NCBI GenBank assembly: GCA_030141605.1
Contig: JAQGDQ010000012.1
Coordinates: 1,380,359-1,444,358 of the forward strand
DNA from: Tubiluchus corallicola
Lineage: Eukaryota; Priapulida; Priapulimorpha; Priapulimorphida; Tubiluchidae
Direction of reading: 5' to 3'
Length of the DNA: 64,000 bases
Part shown: piece by piece, positions 19,401-33,400 of the stretch
How the letters are laid out: each line of letters begins with the position of its first letter
Numbering within the stretch: position 1 is the first letter of the stretch
Position numbers and translations under genes: made by a program
Notes under the pieces: model-generated
What the model saw: the letters and a program-made list of their open reading frames with translations, nothing else
What the model was told of the DNA's origin: nothing
Database searches by the model: none

Positions 19401-22400
19401 GTTAGAGCCAAAAGGCTTAAAAATTCTATATGAACAACTACAAACGCTAAGGCCTTCTGCAGATGATTACAAATATTCTTATTTTATTCTAAAAATCGTA
19501 AACGCAAGTAGAGACATTATTAGCTGCAGCAACGCAATACATTAAACTTTTCAAAATGTCGCCTCTATTAAAGGGAAATAGAAATGGCATGCATGTTTAT
19601 AGTACAGTAAATTTTATGTTCACATTAGAGTATATTTAGCTATTATGATGTAACTAATGGCAATCTGTGCATGCACGCAAAAACTTTTAAATCGATCAAA
19701 TGATAATGTACTGACAGGCAATACGAGAAAACATGCAATAGTGTAAAAAACTTGTATTCAGTAATGACATTTTACTTGCGTTATAGTAAGCAACTAAGCG
19801 AACTTCAGCAGGTCATTGTTTCACCGGTTTCAAAGCTTAATTGGAATGACTACATCGTACCCATTTACCTCGCCATAATAACTACTACTACTACTACTAC
19901 TACAAAACTGAACAAGTCTAGACTTGTGCATAAGACCAGTTTAAAAGAAAGTTAATATCTTCGTTTGAGATTGTCTGTGAGATTCACTTGCAGCTAAAAA
20001 TTTTAGCAAAAAGTTACGAAATGATTGCTATTCGTCGATTTCAGTTATATTATTGATGTATATTATTATAGAAGAAATTACAAACAAACTGTGGCTTTTC
20101 AGCTAGCGTTGCTTACATCAACAAAGATATAATACAAGGACTTATTCTCTTTTCTTACCAACATTTTAGAGCTTACCAAAATTTCGTGATTTTTAATTAC
20201 CGGGTAATCGCATTCTGTTTTAAAAAAAAATTGGGCCTGTCCTCTAAAAACATGTTTTGCCTTAACGTTTACCAGCTTTGTCACAAGATACACGTGCCAA
20301 CTGAATTGGACAGCCGCAGAGCTTAACAAATCTAGCTTTACAAAAACCAATGTGCCACAGCTGTACACTGCAATGTATAGGCAATATCATCACAAGAATC
20401 TACAAAACTGAAATATAAATTCTTAATCATTGAAAAACTGTTGCAAAACTTATCGCTCCCTTCGCTTTCACAATTATTCGTACGCTTGGCTCACCGCTTG
20501 AAATTCGTGTTTCGAGAATCGAATTCTTCTCAATGTTGACATTTACCATATTAAAACGATTTATGTGCCAACAAATCGCTGTGATATTGTCACGGTTGTT
20601 TATAGAATCGGCGAATTACATAATAAATTTCACAGGCAATAAATAACCTCAGCCTCGTCGAGTCAAAGATTAAATCTGTGGCAATTTAGCGAAATGTATC
20701 TAAGCAACGGGAAAGTGGTAATTTTCTAATAACTTGTGTCTGTACAAGTAAAGCATCAAAATTGAAATATATTTGCCAGGTGACGCGGCTTTGACTAGCT
20801 GCAAATGTCTTAATTTCGTCTTATGGTTAGGCATTTCGTTTGATCAGCATTCTCAGACGGTGGAGCTCGGCAGCAAAAGGAAATAATTGGTGAGACGCTG
20901 CTCGAAATCCCTCCTAATTCTGAAATAATTGCAAAAAGATTTTCAACTTTTCAAGGAGAAATTTCCCATTTCTTCCATTTGTACTACACCTTTTCCTGTC
21001 TTTTTCATCTTACTACCACGTCGCTTACTACACATATGCTGCCACTACCGTTGTTTGTCATTATCATCGTGACCGTTTCACCACTATCGCCGGTTACTAT
21101 GAAAATGATTATGATAATGACATTGATGGAAATAACACTCCACCAATGAATCATCCCAACCCTTAATATTTAACACCTCCAGTCAAAATTCAACGTACAC
21201 TAATCAATGCTGCGTACACTGTAGACTGTGTAGTCCAAATCTATGCGGCATAAACATTAACGCATTCATAATACAAAACTCAAAAGTTTTCAGGGGATTA
21301 TTAGTCGCAGTTTACATGGTTTCCTAAATCAATAATTTTGACTAAGTAGCGCTGTAATATGTTGCATTATAACATCTACGCACTTAGGGAATTAAATTTG
21401 CCGTGTTTTTTGAGCAAGCAGGCAAGAACGACAAACCAAAAACCACAAAAAACGAACAACTAGGAGATTGATGTATAAAGTAATGTGTGACGCGTTGCAA
21501 ACAAAGATATAAAGAAGATATAAGCCTGCAATATTTTGGATAAACGGCATATACAATTAAGCAATTTCGAGAAAACTTTGTTGCAAGACTGCTTGCGAGT
21601 TGTTTTGCGGTATAAATGGCTCATACACGTACCTCATAAATAAAATGTCTCGGTTCAAATCCTGACTGGTGCGATTTTTCATGGATTTCTTTTGATGTTC
21701 GTTGGCCTTTGACAAAAATTATTTTCGGGGTGTTTGAAGCGCATTTGTTACGTCATTTCTCCAAGCAATAATTGCTACGCCGTAATTGGATTTGATAAAA
21801 TTCAACTTTCAGTTTTTTTCAAAGTACAAACATCCATAACTACTCAATTCTGCTAAATAATAATAATAATAAATGATAAAAGAACTGCAACGATGTTGAG
21901 CTTTAAATTCATACATCGTGAAAATTTTAGTTATGATGGAACTTGAACCCAAGTCTTATGACCTAATATGTCAATGTCAGTACATTAGCCAATAATTACT
22001 GTACACGCTCTAAGTTTTAGCACTAAAAATTTTGCAGCTTTTAAATTGTATCAAAATGGCGAGCAAGAATCTTCGAGCGATTCTATTAAAGGAAAAGCAC
22101 AAACAAAAATTCGATACCATACTTACGTGAAGCTAAATCCTGAGTTGGCTCAGCACCCAATTTATTTGCAAACATGCCTGATTCATTAAGAATCAAATTC
22201 AGCAGTTTGATGTTTTCGTCTCATCACTTAAAACTTGAGACAGGAAGGTGGGCTAGACCACCGATACTTAGAAACTAGATTGTGTACCTGCGAAAGCGTG
22301 CAAAGTGAGGAACATGTAGCTTTGGCATGCAAAGAAACGGATTGTATAAAAAACAAATATAACATCACGTTAAATACTTGGAACGATTTTCTAAATCTGG

Positions 22401-24448
22401 AAACTGAAGTATTAGATAAGTTTGCAAATGATATTTTACGTATTTTCAGCTGAATTGTTTGGTATTAATACTAATTTTTATGTAATGAATTGTCTGTGTC
22501 TCCGTACTTAGTACGAATATCTGTTTTTTGATTACTATTGTAGAAACGATTACTGTAATAACATGGTCATACGTGACAATAAACTACTACTACTGCTACT
22601 ACTATATATTTATATACCACATATATTTATTTAATCTCAATCAGCTAAATCGGACATTTACATAATTGTTTTAACTGAATGTCAGTTGGGTGAATCAGTA
22701 AAAAAAAAAAATAAGTGATTAGACCAACTAGCAAAACTGTAGTTGTGACTCTGAAATAGAACTCTAATAGCTTGCATAGTAAACACCTGCCTAACTATAT
22801 CACAAAAATCACCTGCTCCTTAATTATAGATTATATGAACAGACGTTGAAGCAGAATTACTGGCAATATTGTGTTTGGTTTCGCTGTACAAAGATCAAGG
22901 ATCGAGGACTTTTCAACCACTTTTTGTCTCGCCAATTCATGGGTCAATAAAATAATAGTGTGCTTTTACGAAGCCTGAGAGAAATTTACGCGGTAATCAA
23001 CGGAAGTTGTTGATATATTTGCTGTGTCATCGCTATACAGGTAGTAACTGCTTGAAATACGGAAGTGCTGAAAGACCGGTGATCAAAAAACAAATGCGTC
23101 TGGTGAATAAAAGCGCCCTATAAGTACCGGAATTCCGAAATCACATAAAACAAAATATTTATTCACTCGTAATTTAAGAAAATCAGAACAACTAAAGGTC
23201 CACGTATCATGCATGAAAGTTTGTTTGACAAGAATGGCGAGAAGAAATATTCCTTTGGTTGTTATTAGTCATCTGGTGAAGGTTCTTTCATGTCCAGGAT
23301 TCAACATTAGGCGATTAACTGCAATTACGAGCAACAATGTTGGCTAAGAGCAGGCGCTAATCTAAAAATTACATTAGATGTCTAAGATGTTTGGGTCATT
23401 AGATGTTTAAGCAACAAAATAGGTAATGGTGGGTGACGCACAAAAAAACATAAACAGAAAGCCATGGCAATTTTATCGGTAACATGGTTTTTAGTTCACA
23501 TCGGTGAGAGAACACAATGACTGAAAATCAAACTTTATCTTCGGTTGCGAGTGAGTATGAACTCTGTTATTATAATTCTACTTGATTAGAATGTATTTTT
23601 TTAACTTACTTATTTTTTTAACATTTATGATTATGATGATGCAAACATTTTACTGTGTGTTCAGAATTTCATTAGGTACTGAAATTAACGTTTCAGTAAA
23701 CAAAGAATACCTTCACTAAACAAGAAATAGAAAATTCAGAAACGAACCCGATTACAAAACTAAAGTCGAGTACCTAACTCCCAGTCAAATTCTATTGCAT
23801 GTCTTACACTAAAACATTCAGTATCCCAAAGTAACAGCACACTTTTGCGGAATATATATAATACCTGTATAAAATCTGACTCCAAATGATTTTAGCAGGT
23901 AGATTATTAGCAGAATTTTCTATAAAAACAAGGTTTGATGATTACCCGAAGCCAAGTAAGAACTAATTGGAAATGTTGCTCGCCGTGGCATGCAGTTAAT
24001 CAAACGTAACGACTTGTGTAGAGGAAAACAAGCGAGATGGACAACTTCTCGGAAAATTTTGGAAGGTTTCGGCTGTTTGTGATATTTTGATAAGGATTTA
24101 GGGTCAAGATACTGCATGCACTTTACACGCAAAAAACAACGTGGACTCAACTCACTCTCACGCTCTCTCTCTCTCTCTCTCTCTCTTTCTATATATATAT
24201 ATGAGTTACTAATAATATTCAGTGACAGTATGAAAATTTGTTTGTGAAAGATTTGTTGTTGTTAGTCAATAGCAGGCTTTGTACAGTATGTATTAGTTGT
24301 ATATATTTTATCTATCTATCTATCCATCCATCCATCCATCCATCCATCCATCCATCCATCCATCCATCCATCCATCCATCCATCCATCCATCCATCCATC
24401 CATCCATCCATCCATCCATCCATCCATCCATCCATCCATCCATCCATC

Positions 24449-24499
<51 letters not shown>

Positions 24500-27400
24500 A
24501 TATATCTATATTATATATAGATATCTATTATACAAGTACTACATATACGTATATGTAATATACAACTAACAAATCTTTAAAAACAAATTTTCACAGTGAC
24601 TTGTAGAAGCCTATAGCAATATTAATAACTGCAGTAGAAGAGTATGCCTAAATATATGTGCAAATCTTCCATCGTATTCCATCTTATGTAAACGACAAAA
24701 ATGACAAAACTACAAATTACGACAAAACTGGCTTATTGTAATAGTATAAGAAGTGTAATATTATTAGTCTATAATTGAGTGAGTGTTTTTAACATTTTTC
24801 AAGGTGACTATCTTAAAATAGACCGATTATGTATTTTATCAAGTTATATGATTCTAACTAAAATCGAATAATAAGAAAATCGATAAACCTAGCCAGAAAA
24901 CCAAGGCGTAAAACTAGCTGTGAGCAGGAAATAAAAATAACGACATACCTTCATTTTTTACCTTTAAATTTTGAAATCTTGCATAGTCAAGACAACTTTG
25001 CGTGCAGAACTTTTTAGCCGTGATAAAAAAAGACGCGACTTGTCTTTGATAACTCTGACATATTGAAATGTGACAAAATCAACATACACATCTGCAAAAT
25101 GTCTTGTTAGTTTCAAAATACATGCAGCTAATTAGGTACAGTCGTACCGACACATTTGCTACGTTGATGTTGTTCTAATAATATTTTAATAATCTTTACT
25201 TTTTGTAGTCACTTTTAAATTCGAAACCGACTGCATATGTGTGTCTGAAACATTAGAGATTGTATAAACTGATTTTTTATTATTCAATAAAAATCTTAAG
25301 AGCATCCTAGTCCACCGTTTTATAGGTACTTTTCAGAACAAGAGAAGTTCACTAAATAGTGCAGTGAGAAGTACAAATAAACTGTCTCCATGGACAGGAA
25401 ATATGACAAGATTGGCCGCAAAAACAATTAAAACAAACAATCTAATTCAAATGCTGGTCACCTACTATTACCTATTACTGTAAATGCTAAATTTAAAAAC
25501 ATACAATGTATTTCAATCAAATGTATTGCTCAAAATTTATAGAAAATTGTTACTGTTGTCTCTTTCATTAGTACTGCCAATACATCGTTTTGTGTTGCCG
25601 TTGCCACAAAAATTACTGTAAAATTACCATAAAAATTACAGTAATTTTGAGACTGAATCGATTTTTCTCGATTGAGACATCTATAATACCTTTCTTTAGT
25701 CAAATGATCTGCTGACAGCGTTTTCATCCTTTCGATAAAATCTTATTACACATATGTAAAATCCAATACATGTGTGTCACTAGTGGAATTTTTTTTAGAA
25801 TTTATCAGCAGCAAAATGTTACAAAATTTGTAGTTGTCATTCCACGCTTTTTTTTCGAAAAAGTGAAATATTCTAAATTTAAGTTCTAATACGTAAAATA
25901 CTTGAAACAAAACTTCCATAAACGTATTCGTAGTACACTAGCAAAGGCCCTGCAAAAAAAATTTGCGTATAAATTCACTTATAATCAAAAATACGCGAAT
26001 ATCCTACATAGTCCTCATTTACAACGCGAAACGAGCAGCAGCTTTTACTGAATTACTGTAAAGTTATAAGGTTATAGACAGAGTATAATGGACGATGTCA
26101 GAACAATGGCTTTGCGTCAGCAGTTTTCCAAGCAAAATTCGTGCAAAATGGAACCTCCAATCAACTCGTCGCAGCTCCTCGGGAAGGAAGCGTCCTAAAA
26201 TGCAGCTCACATCATCGTGTAGCCCTATTCTTCCTCTTTCTAAAGAGCGATATATCTCCTTCCAAGAGTCCACTCAACGCCGCTAGAACGTTTTTTCTAT
26301 AGGCAATTTGGCAAAAAATTCGAAAAAATTGGGAGTTGGGGCCGGGAAAATGCCCGTGTACGTCCTAAGTTTATTGCTATTTTCATGCGGTGCAGCCCGG
26401 TTCATTTCCTGCAGCTAGTGCTGTGTATATACCGAGATTCAAGTTTATCATTGGTAAATCAGCAAAGTAACTGAAATGGCAGCACTTCAAAAACCTTATT
26501 TGAAATCTAAAGTAAACCTTAAATAATACCTGTATGTTTCTGCATTACTATTATTAGAGAATGTACTATAAATGTACTACTGAATCTGTAATTTAACTAA
26601 CGTGAGTATCAGTCAATACAGTAGCGACATTACAAAATGTCCGCATTATCTTGACAACTTGTTTCTTCTAGAGAGGCTTACATGCAAATTACCTGATTCC
26701 ATTTTGCAAATTACTTGTAAATAGTAGCTCACGCGACGTACAACATTATCTTTAACTTAACGCCTGTGAAATTGAAAATTACTTTCATAATTTACGCCCA
26801 AATGCGTTTCCGGCTCTAGTACCAGGCGTTAGTAATTATAGAAGCCTATTAAAAAATAGTGAAATGCGGCGAAAAATTTCGCGGGGAATGATGACATTAT
26901 TTTGCTCGCAGCTAATTAGCGAGTCAGTAATTATTGACAGAAAGCTGTACGGATTCGGCAAATAAGGGGAGGCGTATTATGATTGCGTAGGTTAGTTATA
27001 GTGAATTTGCCGTGCCAACTAGAGTTCGTTATTTCGTGTCGACTATTTCTAGCTCTTTTGAATAGTCTTCATTAGAAAACCTTAAAACCGAATAAGAGAT
27101 TACAAAGAAATCTGGGGAATAGTTGAGAGATTAATTATTAGTCGGGTTGTCATTCAGTTCGGTCGGTTAGTCAGGGAGTGTGTGCCTGAGCGAGTGAATG
27201 AACAACTGAAACAGTCAGTCGGTCGGTCGGTCGGTCGGTCGGTCAATCAGTCAGTCAGTCAGTCAGTCAGTCACTCAGTCAGTCAGTCAGTCAGTCAGTC
27301 AGTCAGTCAGTCAGTCAGTCAGTCAGTCAGTCAGTCAGTCAGTCAGTCAGTCAGTCAGTCAGTCAGTCAGTCAGTCAGTCAGTCAGTCATTGCACAAGTC

Positions 27401-30400
27401 GACTAGACATGATGACATTAAATCCGAATATTTTAGAAACGTTTCTCATAATCTAGCACTTTTTATAGCTCCTGCGTGACACATTATTTTTTGCCAGATA
27501 CACCGACGCTGTCTTCGATTGCATTCCAAAAGTAAAAGACAAAAACAAGGGGATCGCAGTCACAACTAATTACGAACTGATAGCATTTTCCTTAGTGTCA
27601 AACAAGCTTCTAGAAATCTTATTCAAGAAAATAGGTACGGCTATTTACTTTTGACGATGCCAAACCAATTTGGCTACGTTGATAAACTTAGATGCAGAAA
27701 TGTGTCGATATACAATTCGTTGAAAGAAGTTATTGATTATTATTTTAAACGCGAGAGTCTAGTTCACATCTAATTTTTCGCGTCTGTAATGTGATGTTAG
27801 GGTTGGAAATGGGACTCGCCAAGGTCCGAATGTGTCGCCTATTTTATTTCATTTAACCAATACTTTCTGGACTTGAGTTCAGAATGCGTCGTTCAAATTC
27901 CCTAATTAAAGCTTAATCAGAAAGTGAAGTGGCTTTCACTTCTGACATAAGAAAACACTTGAGGGAATTATTATAAAAGGAAGTATAGTTAGACGAGGCC
28001 AACAGTCGTCATTTTAGACATATTTTCGTTCTGAGCATCGTAGGGTAATTTATTAGGACAGTATATAGTATTGTGTGTAATGTTGTAAATATTGTCTAAT
28101 TGTGGAGTATATGATTTTTATTTGTGTGTAACTATGGACTTGATTGGAAATAAATCGTTAAATCAAATCAAATCTGTTAGTTACTCAGTCAGTCAGTCAG
28201 TCAGTCAGTCAGTTAGTCAGTCAGTTAGTCAGCCAGCGAATTCAGTGACAAATCTGTCAATTTAAGCGGTTCAATCATTTACTCGTTTATTTACAATTAT
28301 ATCTAAGTGTCGTTTGAGGATGTAATAGATCAAACCTACAACATGTATACAACATATGTGTACAACATAATTATCCTTTATAGAATCGACGCCGTAGGGA
28401 TGCAGACATTTTAGTCACGTAAGAGGGTAAGATTAAAGCTCCTTGTAGTTGGTACGTTTTATAATAGCAAACTATTACAATGTTGAAGTTCAGCATTCTT
28501 AGATAAATTTAATCCATTCATTGTTTTTTCCTTGCTGAAAACTTAATGACTGTTCTAATACATGTACACGTGCAGTAACACAGACGGTGAAGTAATTGAA
28601 ATGTCTTTCTATGAATACTACTTGCAAAATTAATAACAGACCCTGCAAAAATATTTAATACTAGGAGAGCAGGCTTTCCTCATATATAGCTCCTTTCAAA
28701 TTACCTAATTTCCGGTAACTTTCTATTTCTGGTATAATGATTAACTTTCCATTTCTAATGAGATATCTGAAGTGGGTGCTTTAGCATGACACCTTTAGAT
28801 ATTGGCTTGCCGTGTAATTATTACTTTACCTGTGGGATCTTGAACAAGGTAAGGAGATTTGCTATCTGAATAGTAACGGAGCTATGCATGGCACCAATCA
28901 CAGCTGCTACCTTGCGATTGTGCGGCTGAGCAGAATTCTCACACTGCATCAAGTCCTAAAGACAAAAAAGGTTCAATATCGGATGTTAATTTGTCGTAAA
29001 TGCAATAAAGGTAAACGTAACTATGCTGGCTATGCTTCATATTCAGTTTCTGCCTCATTTTTTAAATCTTTTGCCATATGCCATGTTAATATGGTTTAAT
29101 GATCCCAGAGCAAAGCAAGGCAAAGTACACAACCCAAAGTAGGCAAACTTTGGAACTATTCCTGATTATTATTTACACCCAGCTTAGTTAAAAAATTAAG
29201 TTACAATACACAAAAAAGATCTGTAAAATTATATAAATGCAACAAGAAAAACGTTAAAACACTTTGTTATTATCAAAATTACAAAGGAATCTCTTTTGAA
29301 AAAAGTCTATCAAACTGCTTTAATTATGTTAAAAATTCTGCTCTGAAATAATCATTGAGTACGTAGTTTGTGCATCAAATTCAGCAATCTGGTATGTACA
29401 TTGCACGGAAAATATATCTGAATTTCTGCAGACTATGGATTTTTTATAGTAGCTTATACCTGTTATAGACAAAGCAAAGGCAACTTCCGACATTTTATAT
29501 TTTTTCGTGGCAGTTTTGCACTGACGACTAATGTTCATTCAACCACTACGTGAGATTAATTAAACTATCTCTCGCATTTACCGTTTGGTTTACCACCAAA
29601 TAATGTCAAACGCTTCATTTGAGCTTGCACGTTTAAGACTTTATCAGGTTTAGCTTCTAATTCACTGAATTTGAGCTTAATAATAACTTGCAACCTAAAA
29701 GGATGGTACGTATAGTACTAAAATAGGCTAAAATCTGCGCCTCATTCAACATACCATCATCAGATCCTCCAACACATTTCTGCAAGCAGGTTTTATAAAA
29801 AATGTTAAATCGACAGAGCTCCTGTGTTGGATTTGGGCAAACAGTGACATGTAATGGCTTCAATCAATTGATTGTTTCACAAATAAAACGCAATTTCAAA
29901 ACTAGCACGAAAGCGAAAAAATTTCAAAGCATAAAAACTATAATTTCTGTTACGTTAATATTATTAGAGGCCCGGCGAGTCGAGAATATTTCAAGAATTG
30001 TTAGTAGCCTCAAGGCTATAACGCAGCGATTAATTTCTAGAAATTCTGCCCAACTAAATAAATTCATTCCCGGTTTTGCATGTGCGTGTGTATATACAGT
30101 ATGTAAAACATCACAAAAATGAATCTTTTTAATGAATACCTAGTTTATGATTACTTAGTATCAATCACAGGTACTCAACGGAAGGAATGATACTGTGTGG
30201 TAAAGGTATATTAAAACTAAAGACAGACTGAGAATTGCCAAGGGAACATGATCAAATGACAAGGGTTGCAGTATTACCTTTGGGCGGATGAAGTGTGGTA
30301 TAAGCTCATTTTAAAGTTCAGGATGAGGTACCACATACTCAATATATTACTTGTATTCATGGGTTTTTAAACATGATAAAAACATTTTGCTTAGAAGCAA

Positions 30401-33400
30401 AATTCGAGAATTAGTAATGTGTTTGCACTTTAAAAGTGCTATTGTAAACGTCTCAGTGCACATTGTTTAGTTCAATTTGCATTTTCAATCTGATACAGTG
30501 ATGTCTGTTAGTATCGTAAATTATAGTTTAAAGATATAATAATATTAACAGTTCAATCATAGAACATTGCTGTTTTTAAATTTTAAACCTCATGGTAATT
30601 GCAATTATATATTATGAAGTTATGTTATGTCATGTCATGTCACGTCACGTCGTGTCGTGTCGTGTCGTGTCGTGTCGTGTCGTGTCGTGTCGTGTCGTGT
30701 CATGTCATGTCATGTCATGTCATGTCATGTCATGTTATGTTATGCTATGTTATGTTATGTTGTGCTATGCTATGCTATATCATATCGTATCATTTCATAT
30801 TACATCCATCATATCACTTCACTTCACATCATATCACATCACATCACAATACATCACGTTACATTACACTATATTAATTTTGGACACTATGGTAATTGCA
30901 ATTACAATATAGTAGATTTTTATGCTAAAATGCATGACAATGTATGATATGGGATTTCCATGAACTTTTTATCATGAAGCTTTAAAAATATTTTAAAAAT
31001 GCCAAAACCGGCGGTAAAATGAAAATAATTTTATTCAAATGTTTGCAAAAGCTTCTAAAACATTTTTTCCAGAATATTTACGAATGAACAATTCATTCAC
31101 GCATCGCATTCCCGGACTCTAGCTTGTCGGCAATTTTAAGCAGCTGTAATGCAGAATACATAAATCTTGGCTTCCAGTCATAGTAACATTCATGTGCGGC
31201 AACGAAACAATTTTTTTTTACAAATTGTGCAGGATTTCATGGCGAAAAAATAGCAAAAAAAGTTGTAAATGCCATTTCATAGATTATGGATTTGTACACA
31301 GGTCACGTTTTGTTAGTTAGTGAGTGAAGATAAGGCCTTTCCCACACAGGGAAAACTGCTTATGTGTGGTTACTTGCCATGCTGTAGTGAGGTTATTAAG
31401 ATTTCGTCTGGAAAGACTGATCCAGTTTATATTTGAAAGCATTTAAATTTTGCCAAGGTAAGTCAGCTATAATTCAATGTGCAGTGTGTATGTGACACTT
31501 CACGAGTGAGGCTTTGTTAGCCTCCATCATGAATTTTGGTCCATTTTGGATTTTCAAGCTAGCAACAAAGCCTCTCTAACGCATGCGCTTAAATGCAAGT
31601 TTGCATCATCGTTTAAACCATTTTGCTAACATTTGACACAAAATATTTTCAAGGCGCTAGCGTTTTTAATGTACAGTAGATGTTAAAACTCGTAATAAGT
31701 TTTAATTTGTTACAAAAACCTTTTTTACTTTTTCACCACAAAATTGAGATTTCCACAATTGGCGGCCACTGCAGACATTACTCGTAATAAATTTTTAGCA
31801 GAAAATCAATATTGTTAATTATATTTTGATTAGTGAAGAACAATAGACATGCTGTATTTAGCTTATCTAAAGCGTTGCAAATTGCATCCCCAGAATTTTT
31901 ACCTGGTGATTGGGATAGATGTCAATAATGTAAGGTCTGATCATTTCAACTGCTGCTTTTAGTGCTCTTGATTCACTGCTGCACGTATCCATGCCTTGAA
32001 TCCCTGTCAACAATAATAAAGGTTTAAAAGCTTTTTGTGGAGGTTAAAACGGATACACGTTTTCAATGTCTGCACGGGGAAAGGCAGTGCTTGTTATTTC
32101 CTAAATATACAATAGAAAAATAGATGTTGTTATCATTTTCGTTCTTGTTGCAGAACAAAAAAAATTACAAAAATGCCTGTTGCGCATTATAACTGTACGA
32201 TTAATAGAGGATAGCTTTACCCACAGCCAGGCCTGCTTCTGGGATTAGGCCTGAGATAATCTTAACTTACAAATGCTTGTAAATAAACACATTTTACCAA
32301 ACCTATTACTAAATAGCGCCAGAACGCCATGGAAAAGAAATGATTTAATCTCTAGTATCAAACAAATAACATCGCATACTTTTTACTATTCTTTTTTCAA
32401 CTACATATCAAAGTCTCCCAAGCAGCTGTTTTACAGGCCAGTTTTAATATTATCTCTTAGATTGCCAAGACGTACGGTTTGCTGCCCATTCTTGAAACCA
32501 CTTATTTTCATCATCAATTTCACGGCGACTAAATTTACGACATTTTGTTATTCCTTAGTGTTTCACGCTTCTATGGGCAACTTTAATTCGTAGCTCTGTG
32601 TAATGCGACCCGTTGTTTTAAACCTTCGTAAACAAATCATGAACTGTCCCTGCGAAAGCCATCCTTTAGTGTTTAATTTCACCTCAGAGTTTCAGAACTT
32701 CTCGACTTTCACTTTCCACCGCGATCCCCCTGGACAAGTCATTTATCTTTCTTCAACTTTCACTGGTTTTTCTAACGAGCTTCAGCTGCAAAGAGAGCAT
32801 TTATGTGCTGAAGCTATTTTCATGTGTCAATTTAAGGTAGCATTTCACCATTACAGTCGCAGAGAAATAGATGCATGCGACACGATGCGTGCCGACGGTT
32901 GCGTTCAGGAAGGCACACGTATATAAAGCCATTACACCCCTCTATTTTAGGCATTGTATTTTAATTAGTTGGTCGCGTTTGTGTCCATGTACTTATTTTT
33001 CTGGCCTTTTTTTGTTTGTGTTTGTGTTTCACTCACTTATGTTCAACATGTACTTTGGCTCAATACAAGACTTCTTATTTGACTGCAACCTTGTTAACTA
33101 TAGTAACAGACACGATTTTGTTTCGAATTTACAATTACGAGATATTAGCGAGATCTATACTAGCAGAGACCCTAATTTACCTACTGTGTTCGTGACGAAT
33201 TCTTGTTAACATTCTGTAATCACTGCCAAATCGGCCTGATGTTGTAGCATGCTGTGTTAATTACTGTGGAAAAAAACTGTGATCAGTGGACAATTATCAA
33301 TTTTCTATGTTCAATTTTTAATATTTTTTATAAACTTTAAATTTGTATTTTATTTCATTTTACTGCAATACAGTTGCCACTGATTATCTGCCTAATCTGC

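Larger units (their letters stand above)
18885..28829. other. Receptor intron 4 (9.9 kb), rich in repeats
   Basis: The longest intron of the receptor gene. It contains a MITE, a tRNA-like SINE fragment, two LINE remnants and several microsatellites, listed separately. Elsewhere it is AT-rich with no supported gene. Confidence 0.7.
28956..31902. other. Receptor intron 3
   Basis: A 2.9-kb intron with a pentanucleotide array (30620-30871) and one imperfect hairpin (31507-31575). Short open frames at 29329-29538 and 29657-30122 have no recognisable family features. Confidence 0.6.

Noticed and set aside
27182-30947. CRISPR-like arrays
   Set aside because: The tetra- and pentanucleotide repeats are contiguous microsatellites without unique spacers, in an animal genome.
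32273-33209. Three overlapping 106-112-codon plus-strand frames as a nested gene
   Set aside because: There are no recognisable domains, no consistent splice structure and AT-driven composition, so chance frames are likelier.
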